Below, piece after piece: positions 1 through 11,060 of a DNA stretch of 64,000 bases. Origin of the DNA: Agapetus fuscipes (lineage: Eukaryota; Arthropoda; Insecta; Trichoptera; Glossosomatidae); the NCBI GenBank assembly GCA_951799405.1, contig OX637342.1, positions 17,159,298-17,223,297 of the forward strand, given 5' to 3'. Each line of letters begins with the position of its first letter. Positions within the stretch are counted from its first letter, which is position 1. The position numbers were made by a program, and so were the translations under genes. The notes beneath the pieces were generated by a model. That model made no database searches and was not told the DNA's origin. It saw only the letters and a program-made list of their open reading frames with translations.

Positions 1-56
1 ATATTCCATAAACATCATGGTATTTAATAAGAGTTTTAGGCTTACACGGCCGGCTG

Positions 57-234
57 ATGATGCTGGAGTGATGTTTTCCGGGATCTGTTACACACACTTT
101 CATCAAGAATATCTTCATCATCACCACACACTTCACGCAAAAGAAGTCCATCGTAGACATGGGCGAAACGTCCCGAAGCTCAAGCTTCCATAGACTACGG
201 CAACAGATCCCGGAAAACATCACTCCAGCATCAT
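57..234. repeat. Foldback element with perfect 33-bp arms
   Basis: Positions 57-89 and 202-234 are perfect reverse complements; the arms carry GGAGTGATGTTTTCCGGGA. The 112-bp centre includes GGGCGAAACGTC, a GAA-ACGT-C string like the end of the hammerhead-like motifs found elsewhere in the window, but no CTGATGA is present. Flanking text at about 28-56 (AGTTTTAGGCTTACACGGCC) recurs in reverse at 24019-24060. A diverged relative lies at 61535-61690. Confidence 0.75.
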
Positions 235-365
235 GGTATTGTTATGATTTACCGAGTTCAATTTTGTAACAAAACAGATGTTTTGGTTTAATTGTTTACG
301 ATTTGTCATTTAGTCGGTAAAAAATTATCTAGACATCAGGTTTGTTTTTTTTTTAAATAAGAGAA

Positions 366-487
366 GATCGTGCATGAAAAAAGTGATGAAACTAGATGAG
401 ATGAAAGAAGTATGCAAGGACAGAGTCAAGTGGAGGCACTTGTGTGGAGGTACCGGCCACCCCTATAGGAATGGTGGCAGGATACAA
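366..487 (+). mobile_element. LINE 3'-end fragment (LYGSEAWT-type)
   Basis: The translation resembles the C-terminal tail seen in the large LINE at the right edge (CMKKV, MKEVCKDR, then a W-R-LC-GTGHP ending). The stop is followed by a short stretch with GGAATGGTGGCAGG. It is heavily 5'-truncated, and Repeat C sequence begins within about 10 bp of its 3' end. Confidence 0.7.
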
Positions 488-492
488 GACTA

Positions 493-595
493 GATATGCA
501 GCATGTCTAAGCGCAAATTTACATGTTCCTGCATTAAATATGAGCCTTACATGCCAATACACCTTTGCAACTTAGATTAAAGATTATAGAAAAAA
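493..595 (+). repeat. Repeat C, 3' part
   Basis: Contains the 3' half of Repeat C: GCAGCATGTCTAAGCGC, then the GCATTAAATATGAGCC block and the CTTTGCAACTTAGATTA end. Confidence 0.7.
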
Positions 596-677
596 AGCAA
601 TTGTCAAAAGTAATCCTTAAAAAAATATTAATTCCAATTGACATACTTTGAAAGTCGTTAAATTTTCATTAGATAGT

Positions 678-742
678 GCAACTGTAACTGTGATTCTGTC
701 ACCATTACGCTAGGAGTGACCAGAGCCTCTGCAGATTTGCTT
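678..742 (-). mobile_element. LINE 3'-terminal fragment
   Basis: Diverged copy of the terminal block of the LINE at 62805-64000: the CTGTAACTGT tail, then a CTGTCRCCATTMCGCTAGG-like block and CAGAGCCTCTGCAGA. No reading frame remains. Confidence 0.65.
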
Positions 743-2254
743 CAGCAACAATATTTTTTAAGGATATCTTTAACTACACTATGTCGTGATCTATTTATAA
801 AATACCCACACAGAATATGAGCTTGAAAAAAGTAGTTGGTTCACTAAACGGCGCTTATACAAATATTTTTACTGCCATCCCATTTTTGGTTTCATTGATA
901 ATAAAGCTTAGATTTATTTACAGGCTCACCTTTGGCATTAAACAGACCCTAAGTGGGGTAGGGGGATCACTTTTTTATACCCGAGACATGACACGACCGC
1001 GCCCAATTGAATTGATAAACCTTTAACCCTTTACCTACCTGGAAAAATATATTTTGTTTGCTATTTTTCTATAAAAGCACATGAAAGTGTGAATGTCTAT
1101 CATGCCACATCCACAGCATCTGAGACTACTCACTCCCCCAGTTCTTGTTTGCCGTATACACCAATTTTGTCAAATATGACCTTTTAATGCAGTTGTCTTA
1201 AGAATCAAATTCTACACCATCTGAACTAAGAAAAATACGTATCCAAATGTGCGAGCTATTCAACATTTTCACATACAATATTCTGTGTTCGAAATTTTAT
1301 TTCAGTTCTTGAGTGCCGTATGTTCTCTAAACGCTGGAGGCGCATGCGTGACTGCGTCATCTACAATTGTAAGCCAATCACAGAGGCGCGTGGGAATGAC
1401 GTCACACCGTTGTTGTTTTTATATGTATTTACAAATTGTTGTATTTTACTTAAATATTGTCGCGGGCGTCCGGTCAAAGTCCGATATTTTGCCGGATATG
1501 CACTTTACGTAATTTTCGTTGCGCATCTTTGGCGTATATCCATTTTAAAACGCATTTTTTTTTAGTATGAAACGTAAAATTATAATGATTTGTTTGGATT
1601 ATTATAATGCCAAACTTACAGTACTTTCGGTAAAATGGGTAATTGAATTACGATTTTGTCCATTACAAAAACAAAATACAAAAACATTGCTCCTGTAAAA
1701 TTTGCTCAATTTTCTATACGGCAACAAGAATTAAGGCAGCGTACTCATGCTGTAAAAAATGGTTGATACTTTAAAAGTGAAACTCAATACTCACATATTA
1801 TGCTTACGTACATGGGTTTTTTCAGATAAATACACATTTTATTCCTAATTTCTGCAAAAAAAAACACGTACACCCTGTAGTTTTAAGATGGTCATTTCCC
1901 TCAGAGATTTTAGATTATAGATATTTAATAAACTGTAGTACAAATTATATTCTTTGCGCAATATTTGACCAGATACATTGCAGAGTTTCTATCATTGAAA
2001 TCACAAACTCGGGACAAGAGATCTCGTCTTCAGCATGGAGTAGGTTAAAAATACCTGTTCCATATTCCCCACGGACTCAGTTTATCAGTAGAGGTCACTT
2101 TGTATAGAGAGATCTAGAGGCTGAGGGCTCACTTCGACTCGGGTTGATTTATTTTGTTAGGACGTGGGGCCATTTTCAATTGTCATTTGATATACCAACT
2201 AGAGTATACCCGAGACGAACCCTTAGCTTTAAAAAAATACATACATACATATAA
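743..2254. other. Non-repetitive AT-rich stretch with a small CpG-richer island
   Basis: No gene or recognised repeat is seen. At about 1336-1410 the sequence becomes GC-richer, with GCGCATGCGTGACTGCGTCA and then TGACGTCAC (a perfect CRE-like palindrome). The short open frames here (817-1026, 1249-1565) have no recognisable domain and look like chance. Confidence 0.5.
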
Positions 2255-2503
2255 AATCTATAATCTAAGTTGCAAGGATATATTTATTTAAAACTCTCAG
2301 TTGTATGCCCACAAACCAACACGTGTAGTTCGCGGTTACAAATGCTGAATGTGTACTAAAAAATTAAAATCCAAACCTCAAATGAACATAAACGCTGCAA
2401 TTGTAGCCGACCTTCCCTGAAACAGGGGTGATATTGGCAAAGTGAACCATTTTTTGCAATATGGGTGGTCAGCCCATACCAACCTGTAAGTCAAGGAATA
2501 ATC
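2255..2503 (-). repeat. Repeat C, near full length
   Basis: Reverse-oriented copy running from ATAATCTAAGTTGCAAGGAT to ACCAACCTGTAAGTCAAGGAA. It contains CCTGAAACAGGGGTGATATT and GGGTGGTCAGCCCATACC. Confidence 0.85.
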
Positions 2504-3250
2504 TTAACCCATAGTCTTTTACCAAACAAGCTGAGACTCTTTTTTTTATTTAAGCGCGAACTTACTCGTACGTGTTTGTGGGCATGCATTAAACATAAAT
2601 CTTCTTTTTTTTCTTTCAAATTAGACTGCTTATATCAATTTGTAAGCGGGTTCATTAATAAAACTTTTTTACACATTTTCCTAAAAAATATTCTTACAAC
2701 ATTATTTTTTCACATAATATATCATATTATTGTTTGCACATAAATATTTGAGTACAAAAACCTTCTGGCTGATATTTTATTTCAACACAAAAAATACAAA
2801 AAAACAAAAAATTTAAATCCGAAATTCTCTCGAGTTGTTGAACTTCATCAGTCATAATTATAGTTGTCACAGAGAAGGAAAATAAAATTGCTGTACAAAA
2901 AAATCAACAAAATTACGCTGTTTGCAAATAACATGGAAAAATAAAAACGTACTGTTTTTTTCCATCTGGCAACTTTGATGAAACTCTGAATTATTGCGTT
3001 ACGGGGAATTCCCAAATGTAAATCGCGGTTTTTATGAAACTTTTTTTTATTTTCATATTTTGTTTTTTGTTCGGTAATTTATATTTTAAATAATTAATTT
3101 GTTTTTATTTTTATTTTCCAAAATAATTTTCTTTTTTATTCACTTTTTTATTTAAATTAGTTTTTTTTAAATAACATACAAAAGTGAATATTTTCAATTG
3201 GTTCTGCTTTATACATACTTTTGTTTGCACAGAATATGTCGAACCTATTT
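2504..3250. other. AT-rich DNA, no gene seen
   Basis: Mostly poly-A/T tracts with a few non-repetitive patches. The open frame at 2465-2743 starts inside Repeat C and has no family features. Confidence 0.5.
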
Positions 3251-3251
3251 C

Positions 3252-3432
3252 TTGACTTTTACATAGGTTGGTATGAATCTGACCACCCATATTGTAAAAA
3301 AATGGTTCATTTTGCCGATGTCACCATGTTGCAAGTTCACGTGCAGCATGTGTAAACGCGAATTTATACGTGTCTGATTGTGGGAATGCATTTAATACGA
3401 GTACCTTAGATTCAAAATTATAGATTATACAT
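3252..3432 (+). repeat. Repeat C, internally shortened
   Basis: Starts CTTGACTTTTACATAGGTTG and ends with a degenerate TTATAGATTATA tail. The central block between TGTCACC and the CACGTGCAGCATG part is missing. Confidence 0.8.
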
Positions 3433-3585
3433 AGCACAAGATAGAAAATACATAGAAAAAAAAAAAAAACTTTTTTTGATTATTTGATCATTGTAGATAG
3501 AACCTATCACCTTATGCTTTTGGCCTGTTGGCATATTTCTTGAAGTGAATAGAGCCATTGCAGAAAAATACTAACATTGTATGTG

Positions 3586-3772
3586 CTAGGTTGGTATGAG
3601 GCTGACCACCCATACTGTAAAAAATGGTTCACTTTGCCAATGTCACCCCTGTTTAAGGGAAGGTGAGACAGAGCTGTAGTGCTTAGATTCATTTGAGATT
3701 GGGCTTTTATGTTGTAAGTCCACATGTGGCATGTGTAAGCGCATACGTGTCTGCTTGTGGAAATGCATACTT
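3586..3772 (+). repeat. Repeat C, lacking its 3' tail
   Basis: Runs from AGGTTGGTATGAGGCTGACC through CACCCCTGTTTAAGGG to the GCTTGTGGAAATGCATAC block. It then gives way to a LINE fragment. Confidence 0.8.
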
Positions 3773-3784
3773 TATAATCGGAAG

Positions 3785-3958
3785 ACAAAGAAAGATATGA
3801 GTGGACCAAATTTCCGAAATTGCGAATGAATGGAATATCCAGAGTCATAGTAAAAGGATAGCCTGTATGAAGTAGGTCATGACTCTGTAGGAAACGAAAG
3901 AAGTGTGTAAGGATAAAAAGAAATGGCGGTTAATCTGTTATGTTGGCGGCTAGGGATT
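3785..3958 (+). mobile_element. LINE 3'-end fragment
   Basis: Decayed copy of the part encoding the RKxWxDQI..IANEWxIQS, CMK and EVCKDRKKW region of the LYGSEAWT-type LINE (compare 15640-15820), broken by frameshifts. It ends with TGTTGGCGGCTAGGG. Confidence 0.65.
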
Positions 3959-3971
3959 TGTAAATGTGTTT

Positions 3972-4307
3972 GTCCGGTCGATAGCTCAGTTGGTAGAGTG
4001 CTTGCATTCTACCCCGTGAGCTCGGGTTCGAATCCCACCGAGCGAAAGGGTGTCAGAAATGATTTCCTATTTCGGTGTTTATTTCAAACCCCATAATAAA
4101 AATACCGGGAAGGTTTACTCAGCCTTCACAAGAAATGAGTACCAGCCCCCTCGGGAGCTGGGAAACCCCCACTTCAACTGAAGTGGTTGGCGTAAGGCCG
4201 GCCACCTTAACTGTAAAAATAAATAGGTTCAACTCGCCACATGCGACCCCTTCGGGGATAACGCGGCAAGAAGTTACACCATATGTGTAGCTTAGTTGCG
4301 TTTGCGT
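3972..4307 (+). mobile_element. SINE B, full length (tRNA-derived)
   Basis: The tRNA-like head has an A box (TAGCTCAGTTGG) and a B box (GGTTCGAATCC). The body includes CACAAGAAATGAGTACCAGC, CTTCAACTGAAGTGGTTGG and ACCCCTTCGGGGATAACGC, and the end is GTGTAGCTTAGTTGCG. It is the best reference copy in the window. Pol III boxes place it among tRNA-derived SINEs; the source tRNA is not determined. Confidence 0.85.
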
Positions 4308-4886
4308 TTTTTTTTTTAATCCACTCATGCTAAATTTTATTGAAACATCGAGCAAAAACAATACAATCATAATTTTTTGTATAAATTTCATTCAAATATT
4401 ATTCAACATGAAGTATTGAACTTTAAAACTAACAGTTAACACAACTTTCTTTTTTTCATAACGACCATCTTACAGGCCTTATCAAAAATGAATTAAGGCT
4501 CTACCCGAAAGGCATATCGAATCCACCGCTGAGGCTGGCTTATATCGGCTCTGGAAATTTCTGCACAAAGAAAAACAAAGTTGAAAATTAGATTTGCAAA
4601 TTATTTAATGAATTACACCAGATTTTCGTAGGCAATCCATCTTGGAAAAACGCCTGGCAGTGGATGAAATATAAAGCCGAGAATTTCATTTGGAAATTTG
4701 GCTATTTCCGGTCGGATGTGATTTGCCAAAGGATTTATTATTCCTGAATTGCAAATTGACGAAATGTTTCCACTCTCTTTGGCCATTTACGGGAAAGAAA
4801 ATGTTATTTGATTAAATCCTGATGACCTTTTGCAAGTTGATTTTGTTTACAAATAATGAATGGATTTTCTAAATAGGAATCTAATT
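4308..4886. other. Non-repetitive DNA, no gene seen
   Basis: From about 4470 to 4800 the sequence is more complex than its surroundings and matches none of the repeat families here. No splice-flanked open frame is recognised. Confidence 0.4.
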
Positions 4887-5055
4887 GAAAATTCAAAATC
4901 ATGTTGTTGTATTTTAAAATTTATACCTTGTGTACAATTTATATTTGTAAGTACACAATCAGCATTTGTAAGCGCAAACTACACGTGTTTGTTTGTGGGC
5001 ATACATCTGAGAGCTTTGAATGAATATATCCTTACAACTTAGATTATAGATTAAA
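4887..5055 (+). repeat. Repeat C, 3' part
   Basis: Contains GTAAGTACACAATCAGCATT, GTGGGCATACATCTGAGAGC and the CAACTTAGATTATAGATTA tail. The same 'AGTACACA..CAGCATTTGTAAGCGC' subtype is seen at 15952 and 59126. Confidence 0.75.
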
Positions 5056-5245
5056 GTGTCCTGCCTTGTTGGGTTGGTCAGTACCTCCACTCCACAAGTG
5101 CCTCCATTTGACTCTGTCCTTGCATACTTTTTTCATCTTATATCTTCATCTCTTTTCATTCATGCTCTTCTCTTGTTTCCACTCTGTAAATTCCATTCAT
5201 TCGCAATCTCACTTATCTGATGAATCCATTTTTTCCTTCCAGGTT
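5056..5245 (-). mobile_element. LINE 3'-end fragment
   Basis: On the minus strand it matches the decayed tail of the LINE at 52236-52745: GGAAGAGxxxxCCTGGAAG, an ANEW-like stretch, CATGAA, ACAGAGTCAAATGGAGGCAC and GTGGAGGTACTGACC. Confidence 0.65.
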
Positions 5246-5282
5246 TTCTCCTTCCACGTTTATTTCAAAAATCGAAATCAAA

Positions 5283-5525
5283 TCTGATCTAAGTTGCAAA
5301 GATATGAAACATTGAGGGTTCACATTATATGCATTCTCACAAGCAGACAAGTACAAGTTTGCGCTTGAGCATGCCGCATGTGAACCTACAACATAAAAAC
5401 CAAATCTCAAATGGACATACACCCTGCAACTCCTGTCGACCTTCCCTAAAACAGGGGTGACCTTGGCAATGTGAATCATTTTCTACAGCATGGGTGGTCA
5501 GCCGCATACCAACCTATAAATCAAA
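5283..5525 (-). repeat. Repeat C, near full length
   Basis: Runs from CTGATCTAAGTTGCAAAGAT to ATACCAACCTATAAATCAA in reverse orientation, with CCTAAAACAGGGGTGACC in the middle. Confidence 0.85.
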
Positions 5526-6269
5526 TTGAAATACATGGGAAAAGTATCTCCTTAATTCATTAACTTCAAGCGTGGGTAACAGTAGCGATGGGTGATTTTG
5601 TTTCCAAACAAAGAGATATTAAAACGTTTTATATCGATACTTAAAGGTAAAACTGAATAAGTGACATATTCAGTTAATGCGGGTTTCTCAGATAAATGCA
5701 CTTTTTCCCTATTTTCTTCTAGAGAAGACACTAAGAATGTGTGAAAATCCTGTAGTTAAGAAGATTTTCATGAGCACGCCTTTATAATTAGTTCACTTAT
5801 TATAAGAAATTGCACTCAATAATAAAATTATCCATGATTTCTCAAATTGATGAACATTTATTCAGTTTAACCGTTAAAGTGGCGATATTTTCATACTCTT
5901 TACATATAATTTTTAACGTTGTATTTTAATATCATTTCATATACTAACAAATGATCTTTTTTTAGTCATTTGACTAATTCCTCAGCGCCTTAATGTCAAT
6001 CTTATTAAAATTATTCCTCCCATTTCCAATGTAGGGATTTTTGACAAATCGTCCCTCCAATGCTTTTTTGTCTTATCGACCATTTGATTAAAAAATGACC
6101 TTTCAAGAAAATTTTTCTGAAGAATCACATTCGACACAATCTCCGCGCAGAAAAAAACGTGCAATACGATAATCTAAGAGTTGTTTTAAAAAAAAATCAT
6201 AAGCCACATTGGTCCAGTACACATACATGATATAAAACATTCATGTGAAATTAACCTCTAATAGAGATA

Positions 6270-6525
6270 TATTCCTTGACTTATAGGTTGGTATGAGGCT
6301 GACAACCCTCACTGTAAAAAAAATGGTTCACTTTGCCAACGTCACCCCTTTTTCAGGGAAGGTCGGCAAGAGCCGCAGGGTTTATGTTCATTTGAGATTA
6401 GGTTTTATATTGTAATTTTACATGCGGCATGTTTAAGCGCGAACTTATACGTGTCTGCTTAAAGTAATGAATTTAATATAAATTTTAAATGGACTATCTT
6501 TGCAACTTAGATTATAGATTACCTA
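6270..6525 (+). repeat. Repeat C, full length
   Basis: Starts ATTCCTTGACTTATAGGTTGG, ends CAACTTAGATTATAGATTA, and directly abuts a SINE D copy. Confidence 0.88.
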
Positions 6526-6530
6526 TAAAG

Positions 6531-6790
6531 ATGTCGGTGTTATGGCCGAGGGGGCCAAGCAAGCTGATCTATCTAGCGTGTTTGGAATAGAACAACGTTG
6601 GTTCGATCCCCGTCTGGGTCATTTGACCACAACTTTAACCCTTGTTCAACATATGCTATTGGGTAATTATTAATTAATGATTGTTTAAAATCAGCAATTA
6701 TTAAATATTTATTGATGACATAAATATCTGTTTCTGGCCAGGCACAATAGGTTAGTGAATTACATTCCTCTTCACAAATCTTTTTTTTTT
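6531..6790 (+). mobile_element. SINE D (leucine/serine tRNA-like head)
   Basis: The head carries an A box (TGGCCGAGGGG), a long variable-arm-like stretch and a B box (GGTTCGATCCC). The body ends with AGGTTAGTGAATTACATTCC and TCTTCACAAATC before a T tract. Two further copies (14293-14541 minus, 16771-16984 plus) share head and tail, which defines the family. This is not a functional tRNA gene: the acceptor stem does not close. Confidence 0.8.
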
Positions 6791-6839
6791 TTTTTAATTT
6801 ATTAAAATTTAATTAAAAAAAAAACTTAGATTATAGATT

Positions 6840-7488
6840 ATAGAGATAGGAAATTCAAGCACTAAAAGGGACGAAATATCTCTCCGAACATTTCCAGGTC
6901 TCTACCCCCCCCGGGACCTGAAATCGTTTAATAATAAATACCTCACTGAAGGATTAGGTTCAGAATGGGGTCGATCTCGGGCCCATTAATCTTAATATTG
7001 GCCGTCTTACCTTTTTCCTGAAAAAATAAGAGATTATCTCAATTACAGACGGTGTCGCTATTAATTTACGCCGTCGATCTAACTCAATTAGACGGGTTAA
7101 CTTTTTTTGGTCTCGGAAGTATAAAGAGGCTGAGTCGTTGTATGGATCACCCAATAATTAATATTGATTTCGTCTCAGGGTGATAAGTCATTTAAGATTT
7201 TCGCGTAGAATGCGCAATAGGATTTTCCTATAAAAGTGAGGTCTTCATTTCTATTTTTAGATTTATAAAATAGTCCAGATTTTTTGAAGTGAAAAATACG
7301 TATGTATGAAAAGATAACTTGCTTATGAGATTGAAGGGAAAACCTTCAAGCTTAATTGTTAGTTTCAGAGAAAGTTTTACATGTTAAATAAATAGAAAAA
7401 TAATGGTGTACTGAATATGAATTTCTGTTGATTAACCCATTTTATAATCTCTTGAATGCCAATGAAATTATCGTCCAAACTAAATCTA
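6840..7488. other. Non-repetitive island, no gene seen
   Basis: GC-moderate and unlike the repeat families, with CCCCCCCCGGGACC near 6905 and a GGTCGATCTCGGGCC block near 6968. The open frame on the minus strand (6960-7154) shows no recognisable domain. It could be intronic regulatory sequence. Confidence 0.35.
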
Positions 7489-7732
7489 AATCTAAGCTGC
7501 AAAGATATTTATCATTTGAGATTCATATTAAATGCATTCCCACAAGCAGACACGCATAATGTCGCGCTTACACATGCCGCATGTGGACCTAAAATATAAA
7601 AAAAAACAATCTCAAATGAACATAAGCCCTGCAACTCTTGCCGACTTTCCCTGAAGCAGGGGTGACATTGGCAAAGTGAACCATTTTTTACAGTATGGGT
7701 GGTCAGCCGCATACCAACCTATCAGTCAAGGA
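7489..7732 (-). repeat. Repeat C, full length
   Basis: Reverse orientation, from TAAGCTGCAAAGATATTTAT to ACCAACCTATCAGTCAAGG. It carries the TGCCGCATGTGGACCT subtype block. Confidence 0.88.
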
Positions 7733-7811
7733 AAGTCAGATCATTCTGAAAATTATATATATTTTTTATATTAATGATAAAAATACTTGGAAAACTAAAT
7801 GATATACATTT

Positions 7812-7884
7812 TTTTATGCTCTGACGGGAATCAAACTTGTGACCTTTCATAGAACGAGTGCATTGCGTTATCCACAAGACCAAA
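7812..7884 (-). repeat. tRNA-like sequence (SINE head or tRNA relic)
   Basis: The reverse complement has an A box (TGGTCTTGTGG) and a B-box-like AGTTTGATTCCC about 35 nt apart. No clean acceptor stem is visible, so a pseudo-tRNA or the head of a decayed SINE is likelier than a working tRNA gene. Confidence 0.45.
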
Positions 7885-8884
7885 GGCATGCCCAATTAAC
7901 AGATGTTCTTATTAATTATAGCTCTTCATAATTAATATAAAAGTGCGTTCTGGACTCCAGATTTAAGAGAAATATACTGTTTGAAGAATCTGAGACGAAA
8001 AATTCAATATATAATTTTATTCCTCTACTATCATCAATGGAAAAACACATTTTTTTAATTCATAATGCACCTGAAAACTACAGGGAAGAATAAGGAATGT
8101 AAGTTGAAGAAAATTATGAGTTAATTAAAATATGAAATTTGAAATCATAATTATTGCCTGTCACAAAGAACCGAAAATACTGTCATAATCTGTGACAGCG
8201 ACTGTTGTTGCATTACAAATTTGGCAGAGCTTTAGATACACACAGATGCCACTCGATTTTACTTTTTTTCTTACCAACTAATTTTCTTATTGTTGCTTAC
8301 ATTCCTTGTTCTCCCCATGTAGTCTTCATCTACGGAAGAACAATTTGATATTTTGGAATGAAATGTATAATTTTCATCACGAATGATTTATTGTTGTATA
8401 AAATAAACATCAGGATATATTTAGACAGTTGATTCAATTTTATGTTATTGTTTACGTTAACACACAAAGGACGTCTCTACAAATCAGCATTTCTGTTTGC
8501 ACGCAGAGCATGTGTGTTTGTTTAGCTATGATATTGCGGCTAATGGTATATGAAGCTAATGGAAGAACAAACCTTGTAGCCAGAACAGCAGATGAAACCT
8601 TATCTCAAGGCGCAGATGCAACTGGTAGTAAAGTGGAATGCCAAGCCCTGTACACGTCAACAACGGTTGAGATGCCAACAGGCAATACAAATTAGTCCCG
8701 AAGCTACATATAATAAGTATTTCCGTAATAAAATATCTCGAAATAATATGTGAAAAGATACAAAGGCTCGATATTTTTAACGTTATCATACTCATAGTTA
8801 CCTTATAGTGAATGAAATGGAAGCACTCATGTCGAATTTTTTCATCAGTTACATCAGCTTATATTGAAAATATAAAATATTGAA

Positions 8885-9098
8885 AAAGAGCTGCAAATAC
8901 ATACATGGGCATTTAAGATCCATACAAAAATGTGTCAAAAAACAGGCACGTATAAATTTGCGCTTAAACGTTCTGCGTGTATTCAAAAATATTAAAATGA
9001 ACATCAGCCTTGCAAATCTTGCCACCCTTCCCTGCAACAAAGTTGACCATTCATTTTTTATAGTATGCGTCGTCAAACGCATCCAGAAGTCAAAAAAC
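8885..9098 (-). repeat. Repeat C, old diverged copy
   Basis: Order and spacing of the Repeat C blocks are retained (GAGCTGCAAATACATACATG, AATTTGCGCTTAAAC, ATGAACATCAGCCTTGCAAA, CATCCAGAAGTCAA), with many substitutions. Confidence 0.65.
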
Positions 9099-9179
9099 AT
9101 TGCATTTATCTGCAGAGAATTACCTACGTAAGTTCTCCCATAACGGTTCGTCTAATATACAAAAAAGTTTAATATTTTT

Positions 9180-9374
9180 AAGGGTTTGGTGGTTTACACA
9201 GTGAAAGTCCATTGTATATTAATTAAATAAACAAAATTTTATTTATAGTTACAAAAGTGATTGTTAATTTTGAATCGTCATTGTCCTGATGATGCCTTGT
9301 GGGCGAAAGTGCTAGACAAAAATAAAAACATATAAAAGGGAATTACAACTTTGTTTATTTAATTAATATACAAA
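9180..9374 (+). repeat. Foldback element with hammerhead-like motif
   Basis: Arms of about 24 bp (9212-9236 and 9350-9374) pair around ATTAATTAAATAAAC. Upstream is the shared flank GGGTTTGGTGGTTTACACAGTG. The motif at 9281-9319 reads TTGTC (stem I), CTGATGA, T, a GCCTTGTGGGC hairpin, GAA, AGTGCT (self-complementary with G-U), A, GACAA (closing stem I). Confidence 0.65.
9281..9319 (+). ncRNA. Hammerhead-like three-way junction motif
   Basis: Stem I TTGTC/GACAA (5 bp), intact CTGATGA core, one unpaired T, stem II GCC/GGC, GAA, palindrome-like stem III AGTGCT, then A at the expected cleavage position. A canonical hammerhead has no base between CTGATGA and stem II, so activity is uncertain. Confidence 0.5.
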
Positions 9375-9754
9375 AAGTTTAATTACCTAAGAGTAAAGTT
9401 AATAATAGTTTGTCAATATGTCAACGACCGTAATTCCAACTTTAACACATTTGAATTAAAATTAAAATTGAAAAAAGAAAGCCATAGCATTATCCGTCAA
9501 TACTGCAAAAGAACACAACCGAATTATTTTTAATCTGTTTCATTATACCAGTATGTATATACCAAAATATATATTTAGTGACAAGAGAATATAAGCTATC
9601 TTTGGAGTGTTACAAATTTTAAGTAGAGTTAAGTTTTTCAAAGTCCATTTGTTTGTAATATTTTATTACGCATTTTATCACACTTGGGCAGTACACCATT
9701 AAAAATGGCGTTTGTTCTGATGAAATATTCTCACTTATACCCCCTCATCTCGTC

Positions 9755-10140
9755 ACAACAAGGGCAACTCGTAGAACGGCTCACGTCCAACCATTTGCAG
9801 TCGATATCAAAACAATGAGAACTTGGTGTTTTCACGACTCATTCCTTTGCCAAACTGCCCGCTTATGGAATGAGTTACCGGTATCTGTGTTTCCATCCAA
9901 ATTTTAACCTTACCTTTTTCAAATCCAATATAAATCGCCATTACCTCTCAGTGTCTCAAAACAAAGCAACCCAACACGCAACGCAACACACACCACAGCA
10001 CTGCGCAGCTAACGACTCTGCAGCCGGATAAGGACAGTTCCCACATCACCAACACCTCTGCGACACTATAACAAGTGGCATAGACCCCTAAAGTATCTTG
10101 AATCTAGGGAGTCTCCCTCTCTGGCTTCCTTAAAAAAAAT
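9755..10140 (+). mobile_element. Decayed non-LTR retrotransposon 3' end
   Basis: The frame from about 9762 to 9910 reads RTAHVQPFAVDIKTM, then TARLWNELPVSVFPSKF. This is the typical C-terminus of a non-LTR reverse-transcriptase polyprotein, with a stop where the homologous NLTFF continuation should follow. The 3' part has ACACCTCTGCGACACTATA and ATCTAGGGAGTCTCCC and ends A-rich. The same terminal block reappears at 19038-19105. Confidence 0.6.
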
Positions 10141-10220
10141 AAAAAAATCCCTACATTTTGAACTGTTGGCTTATTCACTCGACTCGACTTACTTATCTTG
10201 AAAAAATAATATAGGAAATG

Positions 10221-10474
10221 TCAACTGTACCCTTAGTACGAGTTGCAAAACTTGAGTAATGTAAAGTTTACGGCAATTATTAAAGAGTGATTTCCCCCAA
10301 AATCTGCCGTTTTTGTTTGTTTGAACTTGGTTTTTTTCATCATTGTAACTCTTTTGCTAAGACCATAAAGTGTAAGAAACGAAAACGGCAGATTTTGGGA
10401 GAAATCACTCTTTAATATTTTCCGCAAACTTTACTTTTCTCAAGTTTTGCAACTCGTACTAAGGGTACTGTTCT
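10221..10474. repeat. Foldback element with ~95-bp arms
   Basis: Left arm 10221-10316 and right arm about 10376-10474 are reverse complements with few mismatches. Shared blocks are ACCCTTAGTACGAGTTGC, AAAACTTGAG, TTAAAGAGTGATTT and CAAAATCTGCCGTTTT. The loop is about 60 bp. No coding capacity is seen. Confidence 0.75.
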
Positions 10475-11060
10475 CAATGTGTTAACGCCTCTAATTTGTA
10501 TGAAGTTTGTAATCGCTAGGTTTCGTATGACACCCGCAACGTATCAGAACCTCTAAGTATACAGCTTTACGTTGTAACTCACCCAGATCATTTACCGAAA
10601 TATGTACGGAATCTACAACAGCGGCTCTAGCGCGTGGTTTACTTTCCGTACATTTGTGTTCAAACGCCTAGTTCAATTTTAACGTAATGTTTTATGTTTG
10701 TCAAAACTCTTAGTCTACGTCAACTCTCTTAGTCTACGAGGTGGCGTACACCACTTCTGTAGCAGAAAAGTGGTTTATTTCCCACGACACAAATCAACTC
10801 TAGTTAGTAATAACTTTAGGAATACTCGGTAAAATATATTATGTATGAATTATATCAAAGGTAAATTTAAAGTAGGTACGTTAAAAAGGTTTAAAGTAAT
10901 AATTTAAGCACGATTTATTTATTTACGAGTTGATTTATTTCCTCGAGCGCTTTCGGTGTTATCACACCATTATCAAGAGAACATTTTGAATTTCAAGTAT
11001 GGTGTAATGTTGTAATATTGCTACTTTGATATTGATGATGGGGATGACTGTGATAATGAT
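10475..11060. other. Non-repetitive DNA with a small foldback remnant
   Basis: A paired TCTTAGTCTACG motif occurs near 10705-10740 and a hammerhead-like motif at 10939-10981 (listed separately). No gene is seen. Confidence 0.4.
10939..10981 (-). ncRNA. Hammerhead-like motif, core degenerate
   Basis: Minus strand: TTCTC, TTGATAA, T, stem II GGTG..CACC, GAA, AGCGCT, C, GAGGAA. Stem I pairs over 5 positions including one G-U, stem II over 4 and stem III is a perfect palindrome. Two core bases differ from CTGATGA. Confidence 0.45.

Noticed and set aside
3972..4050. tRNA genes at SINE heads (A and B boxes)
   Set aside because: Heads lack proper acceptor-stem closure and are followed by constant SINE bodies in every copy.
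8429..8695. 88-codon open frame
   Set aside because: No family features, no splice signals, AT-rich surroundings.
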